Shown: positions 11,190 through 23,857, numbered from the stretch's first letter. The stretch: 64,000 nt of DNA from Diphasiastrum complanatum (GCA_029204225.1 CM055092.1:99562651-99626650), one strand, 5' to 3'. Notes: generated by a model not told the origin, from the letters alone. Made by a program: numbers and translations.

Positions 11190-13265
11190 ACATATGTTTT
11201 GTCACAGTTTGCTCAAGAAAATGTTGCTCCCAAATAACACAATGGCGACGTCTCGACAAGAAGCCAAGAAAATGCTATCCGTGGTTGGCATGGATTACAA
11301 GAGTATTCATGCATGTCCTAATGATTGCATCTTATATCGAGATGAGTTTGCCAGAGGCAAGCACATGTCCATGTTGTGGGGAACACCCCTACAAGCAAGA
11401 TATACAAGGAGCGACCATACCCATCAAGGTGGTATGACATTTTTCCATCATACCTAGGATACGCCACATGTTTAAGTGTAATTCCATCGTGGAACTAATG
11501 ACATGGCATTCGAGCAATCGTTCATCAGACGATACTATGAGAATCCATATCGATTCTCCAACAGGGAAGCACGTGGATGCTACCTGGCATGAGTTTAGGG
11601 ATGAGCCTCACATTTGCATTTGGGGTTGGCCATGGATGGTGTGAATCCATTCGGTTTGCACTCCACATCATGGTCCACTTGGTTGGTTGTCCTTGTAAAC
11701 TACAACATCTTGGCAAATTATAAAGAATGCTCGCCCTTCTTATCCTGGAAAAATACAAGGTAAAAAATATGGACGTGTATATGGCTCCCTTGATAGATGA
11801 GCTAGAGATTCTATGGCAAGGAGTTCAAGTGAGCGATATATCAAGACCACTAAGACATTGTCAAAGAGATTTTGTGGTAAAGGGCATCTTGATGTGGACG
11901 ATGCACGACTTTCTTGAATATGGGGAATATTCAGGTGAAATGTCCTTGCTATTGGTTCGATCTATGCTATTATATTAAATTTTATGTGCATCCACAAAAT
12001 TACTCTCAATTCAAACATTTGACCCACGATTAACTAGGTTGTTTTGTCTCAATGTAGGGCTCTAAACTAGTAGTTACAATGCGTGCCCCATTTGTGGCCA
12101 GTATTTGCAAGCACGTCACTCACAACATTTGCGAAAGATGGTTTATGAGGGCCACACACACTCGATACCGTCCACTCGATCACCCTATGCATGATGGACT
12201 TGTTGGTCAACGCCCTCATTCCATGAAGCTACGATACATATTTGGGCTAATTAATGGTACATGTCATTTATTTATTTTATAATTACTCTCTTTATATTTC
12301 TTTTAGCGATACATAATCTGCATTAAATGTGTGTGCTTGTTTGTTAATATTGTAGGCAAGTGATTGGTTTCGGATTTGGAGATCCAATCAAGATCTAGGG
12401 CAACTCCCTCCTGGCATGAATTGGTTATCAATACGTCATGAACTCCCATATTGGGGGGAATTGTTGATAATCCATCTTTTGGATCTGATTCAAGAATGTC
12501 GGGAGCATGATTTGGGAGCACTTGACTAGGTCGAAAGATAAAAAAGACGCACGAGATAATTTAAAAGAAGTGGCAATGATGGCTGATTTATGGCCACAAA
12601 TGGTGGGGACTTCGATTGTCCTACCAAAGGCCTCGTGGATCTTCTCGAGGAGAGACGATTGTAAAGAGGGCAATAGCCTCTTTTTGAACTCCAACAGGAC
12701 ACATACGATGCCTAAAGGGTGAGAGACAACAAGCTAAGTGGACTAAAGTCTCATGACTGGCATAAGTTTTTACAGGTTGGCGTGGCATGTTTTTTGACAT
12801 TTCTTCCACCTCAACATTGTCGATTACATTTTATAGCATGTCTTGTGATTTCAAGATGATCTCATTGCGCATATATGTATCTAGATGACCAAATTATTTT
12901 TGTGCATGCTGTTTGTGCTTCCCTTGGTGTTGAGAGGGTTCTTGACAGAGGAGTTAAGGAGTGCAATCTACAAAAATAGTGGTTTGGTGAGGTACGGTGA
13001 ATGCGCATGCGATTCACATCATTTTTTCTTGGGGTGATTCAAGATGATGATCTTACTAACATGTATGTCATTGTTGTTTCTCTTTCATATGAAGATACAT
13101 TTCATCCAAAGAGATACCGCTGGCATTTATTGAGGCGGCAAGACAAAGCTCCATCGAGGCAACGTGTTTGATCGAGAAGCACTTTCCCACATCCATTCTC
13201 ACCATTCAAATGCATCTCATTGTGCATTTGGTAGATGAGAAGGGCATCGCAGGTACATCATATAC
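11190..13265 (+). mobile_element. CACTA (En/Spm) TNP2-type transposase relic, N-terminal and central parts
   Basis: In three shifting frames the sequence matches plant CACTA transposase in the right order: EAKKMLSVVGMDYKSIHACPNDC (11240-11325), EASTCPCCGEHPYK, GLAMDGVNPFG and TSWSTW (11610-11690), MDVYMAPLIDELEILW and MWTMHDFLEYGEYSG (11770-11940), CPICGQ with HLRKMVYEGH (12090-12150), HELPYWGELL (12435-12470), LSGLKSHDWHKFLQ (12730-12778), and HFPTSILTIQMHLIVHLVDE (13185-13245). Transposase of this family excises and reinserts elements ending in CACTA repeats. Many stops and frameshifts make it dead. Its C-terminal part appears beyond the gypsy insertion, at 20625-21490. Confidence 0.82.
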
Positions 13266-13449
13266 TTGCGTCAATTACCTATTCTTAGTTCATGCTAGAC
13301 TATTGTTATTGTGGTAATTCTCATGTTCTCTCACTAACATTGATTTATTTATTTTAATTCGGGCACTATCCATAGTCGCTGGATATTTTTCTTGGAACGA
13401 TTCATGAAAACATTGAAAAGCTTCGTAAGACAAAGAGAAAGGCCTGAGG

Positions 13450-13809
13450 TGTAATATCACATATTTGTATACTTAATTAACAATGACAATTTATACTTAG
13501 GAATGAGTATATGTGCGGGACAACTATATACTTTGAAGAGGCCTACACCATTTTTCAAGTATAATTGTTAAGGACCTACCTTTTACTTGAAGTCATGACC
13601 ACCTGAAATGAAACGACACTTGGATACGAAGCGACTGATTTCAAATCGTCACAATGAATCATCAAATGTACAATTTATTTGTACTTGTAACTTATGTGAT
13701 AATTAAAATTTGTAAATGGAGCGATGCACCAGGAATTCCTAGAGGTGTGTTTGTTTGTTCCGTAGATTATAAACCTAGACACTCTTCATTCTCACATTAC
13801 CGAGAGAGA

Positions 13810-13866
<57 letters not shown>

Positions 13867-14694
13867 ATTGTATGTTTGAGATTGGAGAAATGAATAGAGT
13901 GACGAAGGTTATTATTTCTAATTTCTATTCTCTGCACTGCTGAGTGTGAGTGATTTTGAGTCTACTAGCAATCTCGTACACAGAACTTCAATCATTCTTT
14001 GGTCAGAAAGTACTTTCCTTCATTACAGTTGTTTGTTGTGTATCCATAAAGTTGATCTAAAGAACTGTCTTAAAATAGCTTTGCTCGTATGAGTGAATAC
14101 TTTGTGTTCGGCATTCGAGTAAACATACCCTTGGTGCAGTTTTCCATAGTTGCTGATAGAAAAGTATGTATGTTGTCAAATGATAGTCCTTGACTGAGGA
14201 ACTGCATTATTGATCTATATTCATATTAGTAACAAAGATAAATGTTTCTAACATATTCGTGAATCACTTGAGTTCTTTAACCATAATTGGACTTTAGCTG
14301 TTGAGGACTTCTACCTAGAACACATTGGTTCATGAATAAGATTAACATTTTGTCTGTTCGTACATGCCTGAACAGATCCTTGCTGACAACTTAATCCATC
14401 AAAGTGTAATTCCTTCAAGCTACTCTCATAACATTTCATTTGCAGAATGCTTTACATTCAGTTTGATAACGGAAGACTATTGTTTAGCACTCATTTCTCT
14501 ACACACCTTTTCTAAAAGTGTATTGGCTGCTTACAAAATGTCTGATGACAACCAAATTCTCATTTAGACCAATTTCATTCAAAATAAGTAAATAAAATAT
14601 CAACTTGACATCTTTTAAGAGCTATATCCTTGGGGAACGATCTAAATACTACATAAATATAGCAATTTCGTGTTGGTATATTGCCAAATATACC
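13450..14694 (+). repeat. 5' LTR of the gypsy element
   Basis: Starts TGTAATATCACATATTTG, matching TGTGATACCGCATATTTG at 19809, and ends close to TATACCA just before the primer site. The left border is supported by the direct repeat and the PPT; the right border is good to about 10 bp. It contains a long GA microsatellite. Confidence 0.75.
13802..13864. repeat. GA microsatellite
   Basis: About 31 near-perfect GA units inside the 5' LTR of the gypsy element. The peptide read through it is an artefact. Confidence 0.95.
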
Positions 14695-14700
14695 AATTTT

Positions 14701-14718
14701 TGGCGCCGTTGCCGGGGA
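14701..14718 (+). promoter_or_regulatory. Primer binding site, Asp-tRNA type
   Basis: TGGCGCCGTTGCCGGGGA is the primer site used by plant gypsy lineages such as Athila and Tat/Ogre. It sits a few bases after the 5' LTR and marks the start of minus-strand DNA synthesis. An inverted copy occurs at 59577-59594. Confidence 0.9.
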
Positions 14719-14816
14719 TAACCAAACAAGTTGATGCAAACTGACATTTCTATCTCCATCCCTAATACATATCAGATAGAGCTGCTCGACTAGAAAGATA
14801 TCGGAAACTTCTAGAA

Positions 14817-16770
14817 TTTTTTTTCAAAAGAATTCAAGAATCTTTGCAAAGAGGAGAATCACCCTTCTTGAATGTTAATCCTGAAAACCTACTGGAAAAT
14901 TCTCTTCCTGAAGCTTCTACTATAGCTGAACTAGATTTTGAATTTGCTAATCCAGTTCCAGAGCCGATTATGGAAGCCCCGGCTCCTTGCTCTAATTCAA
15001 TCTCGAAGATCAAATATGATTATTTTAAAGGAACATCTTCAGATCATGCTGACAATTACGTTTCACAGTTTGAGTCAATTTCTAACTCGAATAACCAAGG
15101 TGTTGATGCAGAGAAGTTGCAAATTTTTCCAGGTCTTCTAAGAAAGCAAGCACGCATATGGTATAGTCAAGTTGAACCAAGACATGTCACCACCTGGGTA
15201 CTACTGATAGATGCATTTTTAAACCAATTCAGAGAAATTCGTTATTCGTCTAGAATCCTTGGATGACTTAATAATGTCTAGAAGAAAAAAAAAGAATCGC
15301 TTCGAAGGTATACACGAAAAGTAAAGAATCTGATTGGAAAACTAACGGGCGTGTACCCTGTCACAATGCAGATCGAGTGGTTTTGGCAGGTTTACCATTG
15401 AAAATTGACTGATACTGTAGACAATGAGATATGACTTCTTTAACAGTAGTCATAGTGAGTGCTGAGAATTATGAGACTTCCAAGTTAGCCCGTAAAAGAT
15501 GTTCTACCAGACGTATTCAAAAATCTAAGCATGACTCTAGTGACAGTGAAGATGAATCTAAATCTGAATCTCGTTTAAGTTTTCCAGTTGTGATTCTGAT
15601 TCTAGTGACTCATCAGACATAGAAACCGATGATTCCAATCGAAGAAACGAACGTCTAAATGAAAAGAAGATGGTAAAAATCATGAGAATAAGTCGTCAAC
15701 TTCTAAAGTTGAAAACATTTGGAAAAGTAACATGGCTGACCTTAACAAGAAATTTAACGATCTGAAAGTTCAGATTTCAGAAGTTGTAGACAAGAGACCA
15801 AAAGCTTCTTCTTTGAATTTAGCACTTTGGTGTACGAAGTGCGGTACATCTAGACATTCTAAAGAAGAGGGTAGATATGTGAAGGTGAAATATGTCGAAG
15901 ATCCTTCTCAGGAAGTCTTTTTATATATCAAGATGATGCAACTGCCAATTATGTTCAAGGTACTATAGCACCATTCCAACAAGGCAAACCAAAGTTTGCA
16001 CCAAAGAGACACAACTCGCCAGAATTTTTTGGCCCTTCTAGTATGAATAAATCAGTTTTGAAAAACTGTTACAATTGTGTTGAACCTAGACACTTTTCGT
16101 CGGACTGTTCGTACCCGCAAAAACCGATCTGATTTATCCCTTTCTATTCAAACTATAAGGAGCCAGGCCACAAGTATCCGGACTGTCCACAACCATTAAA
16201 GCTGCATCCAAAGTACCAGTATATTGCTACTGCTACTGCTACTGTTGATACGAAACTAAAATCTTCGGATGATGTTGTTGTGCAGAAGGTTGATGTCATT
16301 GAACCTAAACAGTTAAAGCCAGTTGACCAATCTTGGTCTGGTGATGTCGAGAAATTATTTAAAGTGACTACGAGAAGAAAAAGCTCCTCGAAACCCGACA
16401 CGAAAGTACCTTCAAAGGAACGAAGGAAGTCCTCGAAACAGAAATCTTCGACCAAAGCAATAACAAAAGAATATCTTGAAGCTGATCCTAATTATGATCG
16501 TGATGCAACTAAGTTATTTTCAAAGGATATTTTTGTAGAAGCAAAAGAAATTATTAATTCTGAGATACAAATAGTTGTTGCAGAGAAGAAAGTTACCTTT
16601 GAGGAAGGGGACATGGAAATCATGAAGACAAAACTTTCGGAGGCTATTATCGACAAGCCTATCTCAAAAGCGAAGACGACAGACTATGATATTGTCACTG
16701 ATATTGGTTCACTTTGTCCTAACATTACTTTAGAGCAATTATTGGTTGATAATAATCACTATCGTTAGCA
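14817..16770 (+). pseudogene. gypsy gag with three zinc-knuckle-like motifs
   Basis: Best open pieces are 14844-15266 and 16280-16768. The retrotransposon gag domain lies at 15000-15360 (KYDYFKGTSSDHADNYV, FPGLLRKQARIWYSQVEP). A first knuckle near 15835 (CTKCGTSRHSKEEG) has lost its last Cys, which copy 2 at 61.5 kb retains. A second (CYNCVEPRHFSSDC, about 16070) and a third (NYKEPGHKYPDC, about 16150) follow. A lysine- and serine-rich spacer leads to the protease. The capsid/nucleocapsid role is inferred from the family. Several frameshifts prevent a continuous product. Confidence 0.75.
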
Positions 16771-16771
16771 G

Positions 16772-16981
16772 TTGAAAAGTCTTTCTGCTCCTAAGAAGAA
16801 GAAACCAATTTCCTTGCCAAATATTGGTATATTGTCCATTGATCTGGGAGATCTTGGTGTGCCAGAAACCAATGTTACGATTGCTGGATGTTTAAATGAG
16901 AAAGTGCCGATTGATTCAGGTTCAAGTGTCAATATAATAATTGAAGACATTGCTTGTACCTTGGGGTTGACGAATATTTAA
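16772..16981 (+). pseudogene. gypsy aspartic protease fragment
   Basis: A 69-codon piece contains VPIDSGSSVNII, a retroviral-type aspartic protease catalytic loop (D-S-G, where D-T/S-G is typical), with an upstream LPNIGILSIDLGDLG strand. It follows the gag stop after a single codon gap. It is deleted entirely from the second copy of this family (60.4-62.9 kb). Confidence 0.7.
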
Positions 16982-17539
16982 CCAACCCAAAGAAATATCA
17001 AATTGGCCGATTCGACACAAAGAAAGTCTGTTGGTGAATTAAATGACGTAACAGTGTATATACAAGCCAAGTATTTTGATGAATTTTATTGTTATCAAAC
17101 CACTTGGTTTGTCATCATATTCCGTTTTAATCGGATTACCTTGGCTTTATCAAACTAATGCAAGTGTACACTGGAAGTCTAGAGAACTAATATTTCGACT
17201 GGTGAGAAAAGTAATCATGGCAAACCAGAAGAACATATTATCACTTGGAACCATGATAAATATAAAGGTGAGACTCCGGTGAGTGACACCAGTTTCACTT
17301 CAGAAGATTCTTCATATGATCTTAATATATTCTCTAAGGCATCAATATTGATGTAAACTATTTCAAATGTTATGAGAATAATGATTCATCGGAGGATGAA
17401 GAAGAATTCTTCAAAGTTTGCACTGCAGATACTGATTTGCGTGAATCAAAAGCGGCAGACCAGAACTCTGAAAAATTTTGGTGCCGATGATGAGGATACA
17501 GATGACAAATTAGAAGAATCCGAACAAGAATTTGGTGAT

Positions 17540-18890
17540 AAAAATCATGCTGACAACAAGAATAAATCTATGAAGTCAACTATACGTAAGATTCATGGCC
17601 ATATCCAGGCCAGTACGACAGAAGGTATAATTCTATTTGATTCTACAAAGCTAATTGAACTTGCACCTAGAAAATATGTGCATGTTTTGAAGTCCCTTGG
17701 AGAGACTGGATTAGCAGAATTTACTGAACTACTGAAAGAGTACCAAGATGTATCTGCTTGGCCGCTCGATGATTTGAAAGGAATATATCTGGAATTTGGT
17801 GAGCACCGCATTGATCTTAAAGAAGACGTAGTTCCTGTTCGAGAGAGATAGTATTGTTTTAATCCAAAGTACTCTTTAATGGTGAAGGATAAACTCAACA
17901 AGCATCTTAAGGCATATATTATCTATCTCATCTTAAGTAGTGAATGGGTATCACCTATTGTTGTAGTTCCAAAGAAGAAGTCTAGCAAGATTCGGATTTG
18001 CTAGGATTTCCGAAAGCTGAATGCTATTACAAAAAAAGATCAGCATCCATTACCTTTCACATAATCTATTTTTGACCAATTCGGTGCACAAGAACGTTAC
18101 AGTTTCTGTTATGGCTTCTCTGGTTATAATCAAGTCAGATTGGAGTAAGGAAGGAGGATCGACCAAAACTACTTTTACTACTGATTGGGGCACTTATGCC
18201 TACAATAAAATGCCCTTCAGTCTTTGTAACGACCAGCTACTTTTCAGAGAATTATGATGTTGATTTTTGCTGCTTTTCTAAGAACATTTCTCAAAATTTT
18301 CATTGATGATTTATGTGTTTACAATAATATTAAGACTCATAAACAAAAACTGAAGCTTACATTGCAAAGGTGTCGAGATAGTTGTTTTTTCGGTATGAGA
18401 GAAGGTATACTTTTTCTGGGTCATAGAATATCCAGCAGAGGTATTGAAGTCGACAAAGGTAAAGCCAAAGTTATCAAGAATCTGTTGATACCAAAGAATC
18501 TACATGAACTAAGGGGTTTCCTAGGACATGTGGGTTATTATCAAAGATTTATCCAGAATCATGCCTATATTGTTGCTATTTTAACGCAGTTACTTAAGAA
18601 ACAAGTTGCTTATATTTGGATGGCAGCACAATAGAGAGCATTCGAATAATTGAAGCATAGATTGATTAATGTTCCAATTCTGAGACAACCTAACTGGACA
18701 AAACTATTTCATTGTTATGTTGATGTGTTAGCATTTGCTATTGGTCTTTGTCTGAGCTAGAAGGACAAATAGAAGAAAGACCATCCAATATACTATGCAA
18801 GTCGCTAGCTTAGCTCCTCGAAGAAAAATCATTCGACAATAGAAAGGGAAGAAATTGGAATGATTTCTATTGTAAAGAAATTCTGACTTT
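17540..18890 (+). pseudogene. gypsy RT-RNase H, broken
   Basis: The region runs from a pre-RT linker (ELLKEYQDVSAWPLDDLKGI, about 17725) through fingers (WVSPIVVVPKKKSSKIRIC), TTDWGTYAYNKMPF (18180) and FIDDLCVY (18300, the active-site Y-x-D-D position) to thumb text FLGHRISSRGIEVDKGKAK and LRGFLGHVGYYQRFI (18520). RNase H text (PNWTKLFHCYVDVL, YYASRQLSSSKKNHSTIEREE) ends near 18880. A TAA at 18146-18148 follows GYNQVRLE and is shared with the second copy (62722-62724). Inactive as read. Confidence 0.8.
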
Positions 18891-19451
18891 TGAATGAGCG
18901 AAATCGCTCACTGGGCCGACTGCTCCAGAAGAACGAGGAAGTCCAAATTTTTGAGGATGATAATAAGGCGCTCCAAGCCAAATCTGCAGAATTGCAGAAG
19001 CATTTTGATTTGTTGGCAACCGAACTTAATAAGGTCAGGGCAGAAAAAACGTCTCTGCAGACCAAACTTCATGATGAAGGCTTAAAGCGATAAAGGCTGA
19101 AACTACCTTGCAACGACACAGTAGCTCTGGTGTAACCTAGATATGTTCTCCAAAGCTGTAGTCTCTTCAAGATCAAATGCTAAAGAATTTTCGAGTCGAG
19201 TATCTTATTCTGCTTGAAAATGACAAAGCACTTGTCAAGGAGGAATTGCTAAGCTAAAGGAGTTGTCAGCCAAAACGACTACTTGCTTTGGGCCAGATGC
19301 ACATGAAGAGTATTCGCAGGCCCTAGAGAAGATCGAAGAATTGACTAAGCAGCTCCAAGCAGCCCGAACATGTACAAGGGTAGCAGATCACCTGGAGTAT
19401 GCTGAGGCGTGTGTAAAAATTTTTGGTCTACAAAAGAAAGTAGAAGCATAG
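18890..19451 (+). other. Coiled-coil coding remnant between RNase H and the PPT
   Basis: Two frames, 18890-19093 and 19263-19451, encode heptad-rich, charged helices (NKALQAKSAELQKHFDLL; ALEKIEELTKQLQAA). They occupy the place where integrase would be expected. Extra 3' ORFs with coiled coils are known in some plant gypsy lineages, so this may be a decayed accessory ORF; a captured host fragment is also possible. No catalytic motif is visible. From 19452 to the PPT nothing else is recognisable. Confidence 0.45.
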
Positions 19452-19796
19452 CCTAATCCAAAGCAACAGAAGAGAAATCAGTCGAAGGTATGAGCTAAAC
19501 GATTTCAAGTTTTTTTTGAAAGATTTTGGAAATGGAGTCCATGCCATTTCAATGTGGAGTTAAAGTGGCATATAAATTATTTGATGCTACCAGGGTTAAT
19601 AGGCATGGCATTCGACGACTGGCAATCAGAATGGAGCAAAGAAGACTTCCTTTAGTTGTCGGAGTAGTTAAGCATATAGTAGAAAAAATCTCTATGCTGG
19701 GCCATAATCCAGGGTAAGTTCAAAGTTATAGCCTTTGGATTAGTTGAATTGTACATAGGGTCAACCTTTTTGTCTGCGCTGGGACGTTTCACATTT

Positions 19797-19808
19797 AAGG
19801 AGGAGATA
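19797..19808 (+). promoter_or_regulatory. Polypurine tract of the gypsy element
   Basis: AAGGAGGAGATA lies immediately before the 3' LTR start and would prime plus-strand synthesis. Confidence 0.75.
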
Positions 19809-20042
19809 TGTGATACCGCATATTTGTATGCTTAATCAAAAATGACAAATTATACTTAGGAATGAGGATATGTGCTAGACAACTATATATTTTGAAGAGG
19901 CCTACACCATATTTTCAAGCATAATTGTTAAGGACCTACCTTTTACTTAAAGTCATGACCTCTTGAAATGAAACAACACTTGGATACGAAGCGACTAGAT
20001 TCAAATTGTCACAATGAATTATCAATTGTACAATTTTTTTGT
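19809..20042 (+). repeat. Truncated 3' LTR of the gypsy element
   Basis: Aligns with 13450-13683 and then stops; the 5' LTR continues for about another 1 kb. After 20042 the sequence to 20620 contains no feature I can name. Confidence 0.85.
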
Positions 20043-20624
20043 GACATGAGGGTAGCATGGCGGAAGGATGACTAGTGCAAGATTCCATGGTTTACATCAC
20101 GGAGTTCCTTGCTCATAGCGATCCTTCTATTTGTTGGGGAGGTTTCTCAAGGAAAAGGAGCGATCATGAGAATGACTGAGTCCTTCGGGGAGAAGGTAAA
20201 TAAGTTTTGCATTCTAGTGAGAAAATACAAAAGTGGATTTCACTATACGAAGAGGCCAAGGCTCGTAGACAAACCGCTTGAGCCACTTTCAGAGAGGGCA
20301 TAAAAGATAACCATACCCACCTGACCTCGCCCTTCTACCCAAGGACATGACACTTGATTGGTTGCGTGATGCACTTAGATAAGCCTCAGCAAACAACCAG
20401 GAAGTAACAAAGAGAGAGCAAAAATATGCAAGGGGGTGCAATTTACATGTAAGCTATGATGATCAACATTCACATGTTTATTAATACGTGCAATTTTGTA
20501 CATGTTTGTTGTATCCCTAACACATTTAGTTCCATTTCATTCAGTACAAAAAATACAATGCACTGTGGAAGCATGGATGACACTCTCATATGGGGGGCGC
20601 ATTGACAAAAATAGAAACACGTAC

Positions 20625-21490
20625 GATTGTTGAGTCATGGCAAATTTTACCCAAGAGAATCGAGCAAGCATGGCGGACACCAATTTACTCTCTTCTCTAA
20701 TTGTGGGACAATCAATGACATCCTTGAAGTTGGATTTAGGCAATTCATCTTTTTCATATTTGATATCAAATGGCTCAAAGTTATTTGCAATGGTCCAATG
20801 CAATTGTCAGGAAAGATGAGAGTGGTTATTTTGCCATTGACTCCACCAAGCTTTGGACAGATCAAAGCGACACATTTGTTTTTCCTCAACAATGTGAGCA
20901 GGTACATTTCTTCTATGTCTTCAAGATGTCTATGCTCTTTTGTTGTCAATCAATCAATTTTCAATGTATTGCAAAAAATGTATATTGTGTATAGTAATAC
21001 GCAAGAAACTATAAAATAGCTATGGATACTAACTACGAGTCAACATTTATGGTAACATCGATCAATAATAGGTGGTCTTTCACCCGAATCATTCAGATCA
21101 CAGATGGTGGTACGTGATTTAAGTCTCTCCTCGAAGTAAAAGAATTTTTGAGGATAGATATGTCGTGGAGGACATGGACCTACTAGTTGATGCACGTCGT
21201 GAACAAGACTGTGATGACGAATTCAATGACACAATTTTGGAGGATGATCATGTGCAAGCTTCATAAGCTAATGATGATGTTGAGCATGATGTATCATCAT
21301 CAAATGATTCGACGACACACGACACACCTTCTCCATCTCACTCATCGTTGCCATTAGCTTTTGAAGATCAGCTTATTAATGATGAAGCTAGAGAAGATTT
21401 TTGGGTAGAATTAGAGATAGACTCAATTAGTTTGGCGGATTTGTCGCATGATGGTACGACGAATGATAACGATGAACCACCAAATGAATG
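20625..21490 (+). mobile_element. CACTA transposase C-terminal (DUF4216-like) relic
   Basis: Frames read GTINDILEVGFRQF, FDIKWLKV, KDESGYFAIDSTKLW and DTFVFPQQCEQVHF, then after about 130 bp HRWWYVI and VVEDMDLLVDAR with an acidic tail ending near 21490. This matches the C-terminal domain of plant TNP2-type proteins, and a minus-strand relative lies at 58580-59230. With 11190-13265 it forms one CACTA relic in the same orientation, interrupted by the gypsy element. Confidence 0.7.
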
Positions 21491-21973
21491 AGTGAGATAG
21501 TACGATGTATTTCAATTCATTGTAATATTAATCATATTGCTCACAGATGCTATTACACTTTATTAATTGACTAGTTGACATTGAAGAAGAAGTCGATGGA
21601 TGTCAGTACACAATTTGTTGTTAAAATTGAAAAAACAAATCATATTGATTTCTTGGCTTGCTACAAATGTTGTACCATGCAAGTATGTAGCCCATAAATG
21701 CAAAATGCCAAGTTTGGCCTATATAGAACTTGAGCTACATGGTTATGTAATGTCTAGTTTGAAGAATACAACTTGCATATAGTTTGTAGACATAGAATTG
21801 GCAAAGTCATGCTTGTAGAAACTCGTGGCAATTCACATGCATTAATTGTAAGTGATCCATAGTGACATGCAAGGCATACACAAAGTATAATGGACACATG
21901 CATGATGATTTGTACTTTGTTAGTTAGAACTAGTACACTTGTAAAAAGTTGGTAGAATTTCATGCATGGCAAG

Positions 21974-22413
21974 TGACAAATGTCACATAGACTCTAGATG
22001 TCACTTTAGTTGTCATTTTGGAATGGATAGGTGTGGTTCTACCTCAAGCTACCTCAAACTCCATAAATATGTGTAGCTCTCCTCACAATCAATGATGAAG
22101 AACCAAAGGTTTGTAACTACCTCATGCCATTTTGGATCTAAACTATTTTGCTTGTTATCTCTCTATCTTTCTCTCTCTAACTCGTGTTGAAGCTAATGCT
22201 AATACACTAAAATCTTGTACTTTTGTTCATTCTTTGATTCATTGCTATCATAATCTGATGCTTAGCATGCTAGATTGTGGTTAAGCCATTTATTCTGAAC
22301 TAGATCTTGCTAAACAATCTAGAATCAGGTTACTGTGCTAATCACAAAGCTTAATCAAGATCAATCATACTTGCGGACATTCCCCACACGTGTGAATTCT
22401 AGAAATTTTGTCA
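21974..22413 (+). repeat. 5' LTR of a defective copia element
   Basis: Bounded by TGACAAAT and TTTTGTCA, near-perfect inverted ends, and followed directly by a Met-tRNA primer site. It contains a CATAAATATG TATA-like box at about 22068 and a CACACGTGTG palindrome near the end. 21491-21973 shows no gene. Confidence 0.65.
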
Positions 22414-22425
22414 TGGTATCAGAGC
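22414..22425 (+). promoter_or_regulatory. Primer binding site, initiator Met-tRNA
   Basis: TGGTATCAGAGC directly after the LTR end CA, the standard copia primer site. Confidence 0.9.
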
Positions 22426-23155
22426 CAAATTAAGCTTTGCATGCTAACATCTCTGATTGTACAAGAAACTGAGAGCTAAATCAAGCAAAAAAGTAGTTTT
22501 GCACCTTGCATTAGGCATGTTGTGGCATAAATAGTGTTAGATTTGCATTTAGGTTTAGTTTGGGAGTGATTTTTTTTTTCTCACCTTTCTCTGAAGTGTA
22601 TTTGGAACAAATCGGATTGGAACTGAATTTTCAAACCTGAAAAGTGGTAGTACGGAATTCTGGAATTCCGCACATGTGAAAATCAGAGATTTTCAGTCCT
22701 TTTGTTCTCCTTGCTAATAGATCCAAAGATAGCAATGTTATAACTTAATGGAAAGCTTATGATCTCTACTTTCCATAGAAATTAAAACCAAATCAATCTA
22801 ATGTGTCTAGCAAGAGTTATAAGCTCTTAAAGAGGATAGGGATAGGTCCAAAATCCGAGTGACAACATTTTGATTTGATTCAATCTTGCTTTGTTCTGAA
22901 TCCATTGTTTTGAGCATCTTACACAAGAAACTGAAGATCAATATTGAGTTTGAAATAATGAACACTTTTTGAGCCTTCTGAGAGTCAATTGTGTTTTCTT
23001 TTGATGCATTTCACACGTGCCAAAAGTAGGATTCAAACTAGCCAAAGTGTTTCAATCCACTTTGTGTGTCTGATCTAGATAACTTGTTTTGTGGAATATT
23101 TGAGAGTCATCTCAAATACAGTTGCAAGTGTTTCACATAGGAAGGTAGTACATCC

Positions 23156-23857
23156 TTGAAAATACCTATAGTGAAAGAGAGCAACAACTTTGAGTCTAAT
23201 TGGAACATATCTCAGTCCAATAACAAAGAAGTCTTCATAAAAATGGCATCTCAGGGAGGATATCTTCTAGAAGCCAGTGAAAGACTAAACACTTCTAATT
23301 ACTCAATTTGGAAGTTTAGAATGGAGTCTATCTTGATACTCCAGGATGTTATGGATATTGTGCTTGGTGTTGAGGAGGAGCCTCAAACACAGGCTGAAAT
23401 TCTTAAGTACAAGAGAAGAGCTAGAATGGCTCTACATTTCATTAAGATGAATGTATCTAATGAAATTTTGAGAGAGATAGCTTGGGATGCACTAAAGACC
23501 ATCTATGAAGCAAAGAATACTTCTAGAATACTCACTCTTAGGAATCAGATTTTCCAAAGTTTCCAAAAAATTGAAGAGAGTGCATCTAAATATGTTCTGA
23601 GAGTTAAAGATTTACATAGAGAGCTTTCCTGTGTTGGTGTTACTATTAACCAAGATGAGCTAGTTCAAGTCATACTGAATGGCTTGAGAGATGACTATGA
23701 TAATCTTGTTCAGTCTTTTGCTATTAAAGAGGAGTTGCCTAATCTAGAAACTCTCCAAAAAATTCTTATTTCTGAAGAATCTAGACAAAGCTATAAACTC
23801 TCCAAGATGAACAAACTCGAGCATGTATCACTTCCTAATCTTCAAAGCTTATGTTGA
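23156..23857 (+). pseudogene. copia gag, truncated
   Basis: Homology to the gag of the intact elements begins at MASQGGYLLEASERLNTSNY (23243), preceded by about 29 open codons of leader. The UBN2-type gag region is well kept (SIWKFRMESILILQDVMD, VILNGLRDDYDNLVQS), but it stops before the zinc knuckle. An internal loss near 23488 (REIAWDALKTIYEA) removes about nine residues present in relatives. It is followed directly by an integrase piece, so protease and half of integrase are deleted. Confidence 0.8.

Larger units (their letters stand above)
13450..20042 (+). mobile_element. Ty3/gypsy element with 5' LTR and truncated 3' LTR
   Basis: Organisation: 5' LTR 13450-14694, Asp-type primer binding site 14701-14718, gag, protease, RT and RNase H to about 18890, a coiled-coil region 18890-19451, polypurine tract 19797-19808, and the first 234 bp of the 3' LTR (19809-20042). 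The two LTR starts align over their whole shared length with scattered substitutions, so the insertion is not recent. No integrase could be found between RNase H and the PPT. It lies between the central and C-terminal parts of a CACTA transposase relic in the same orientation, so it probably inserted into that element. No target duplication can be assessed because the 3' LTR is truncated. Confidence 0.85.

Noticed and set aside
13654-13893. Frame with an RE-repeat peptide
   Set aside because: Product of the GA microsatellite inside an LTR.
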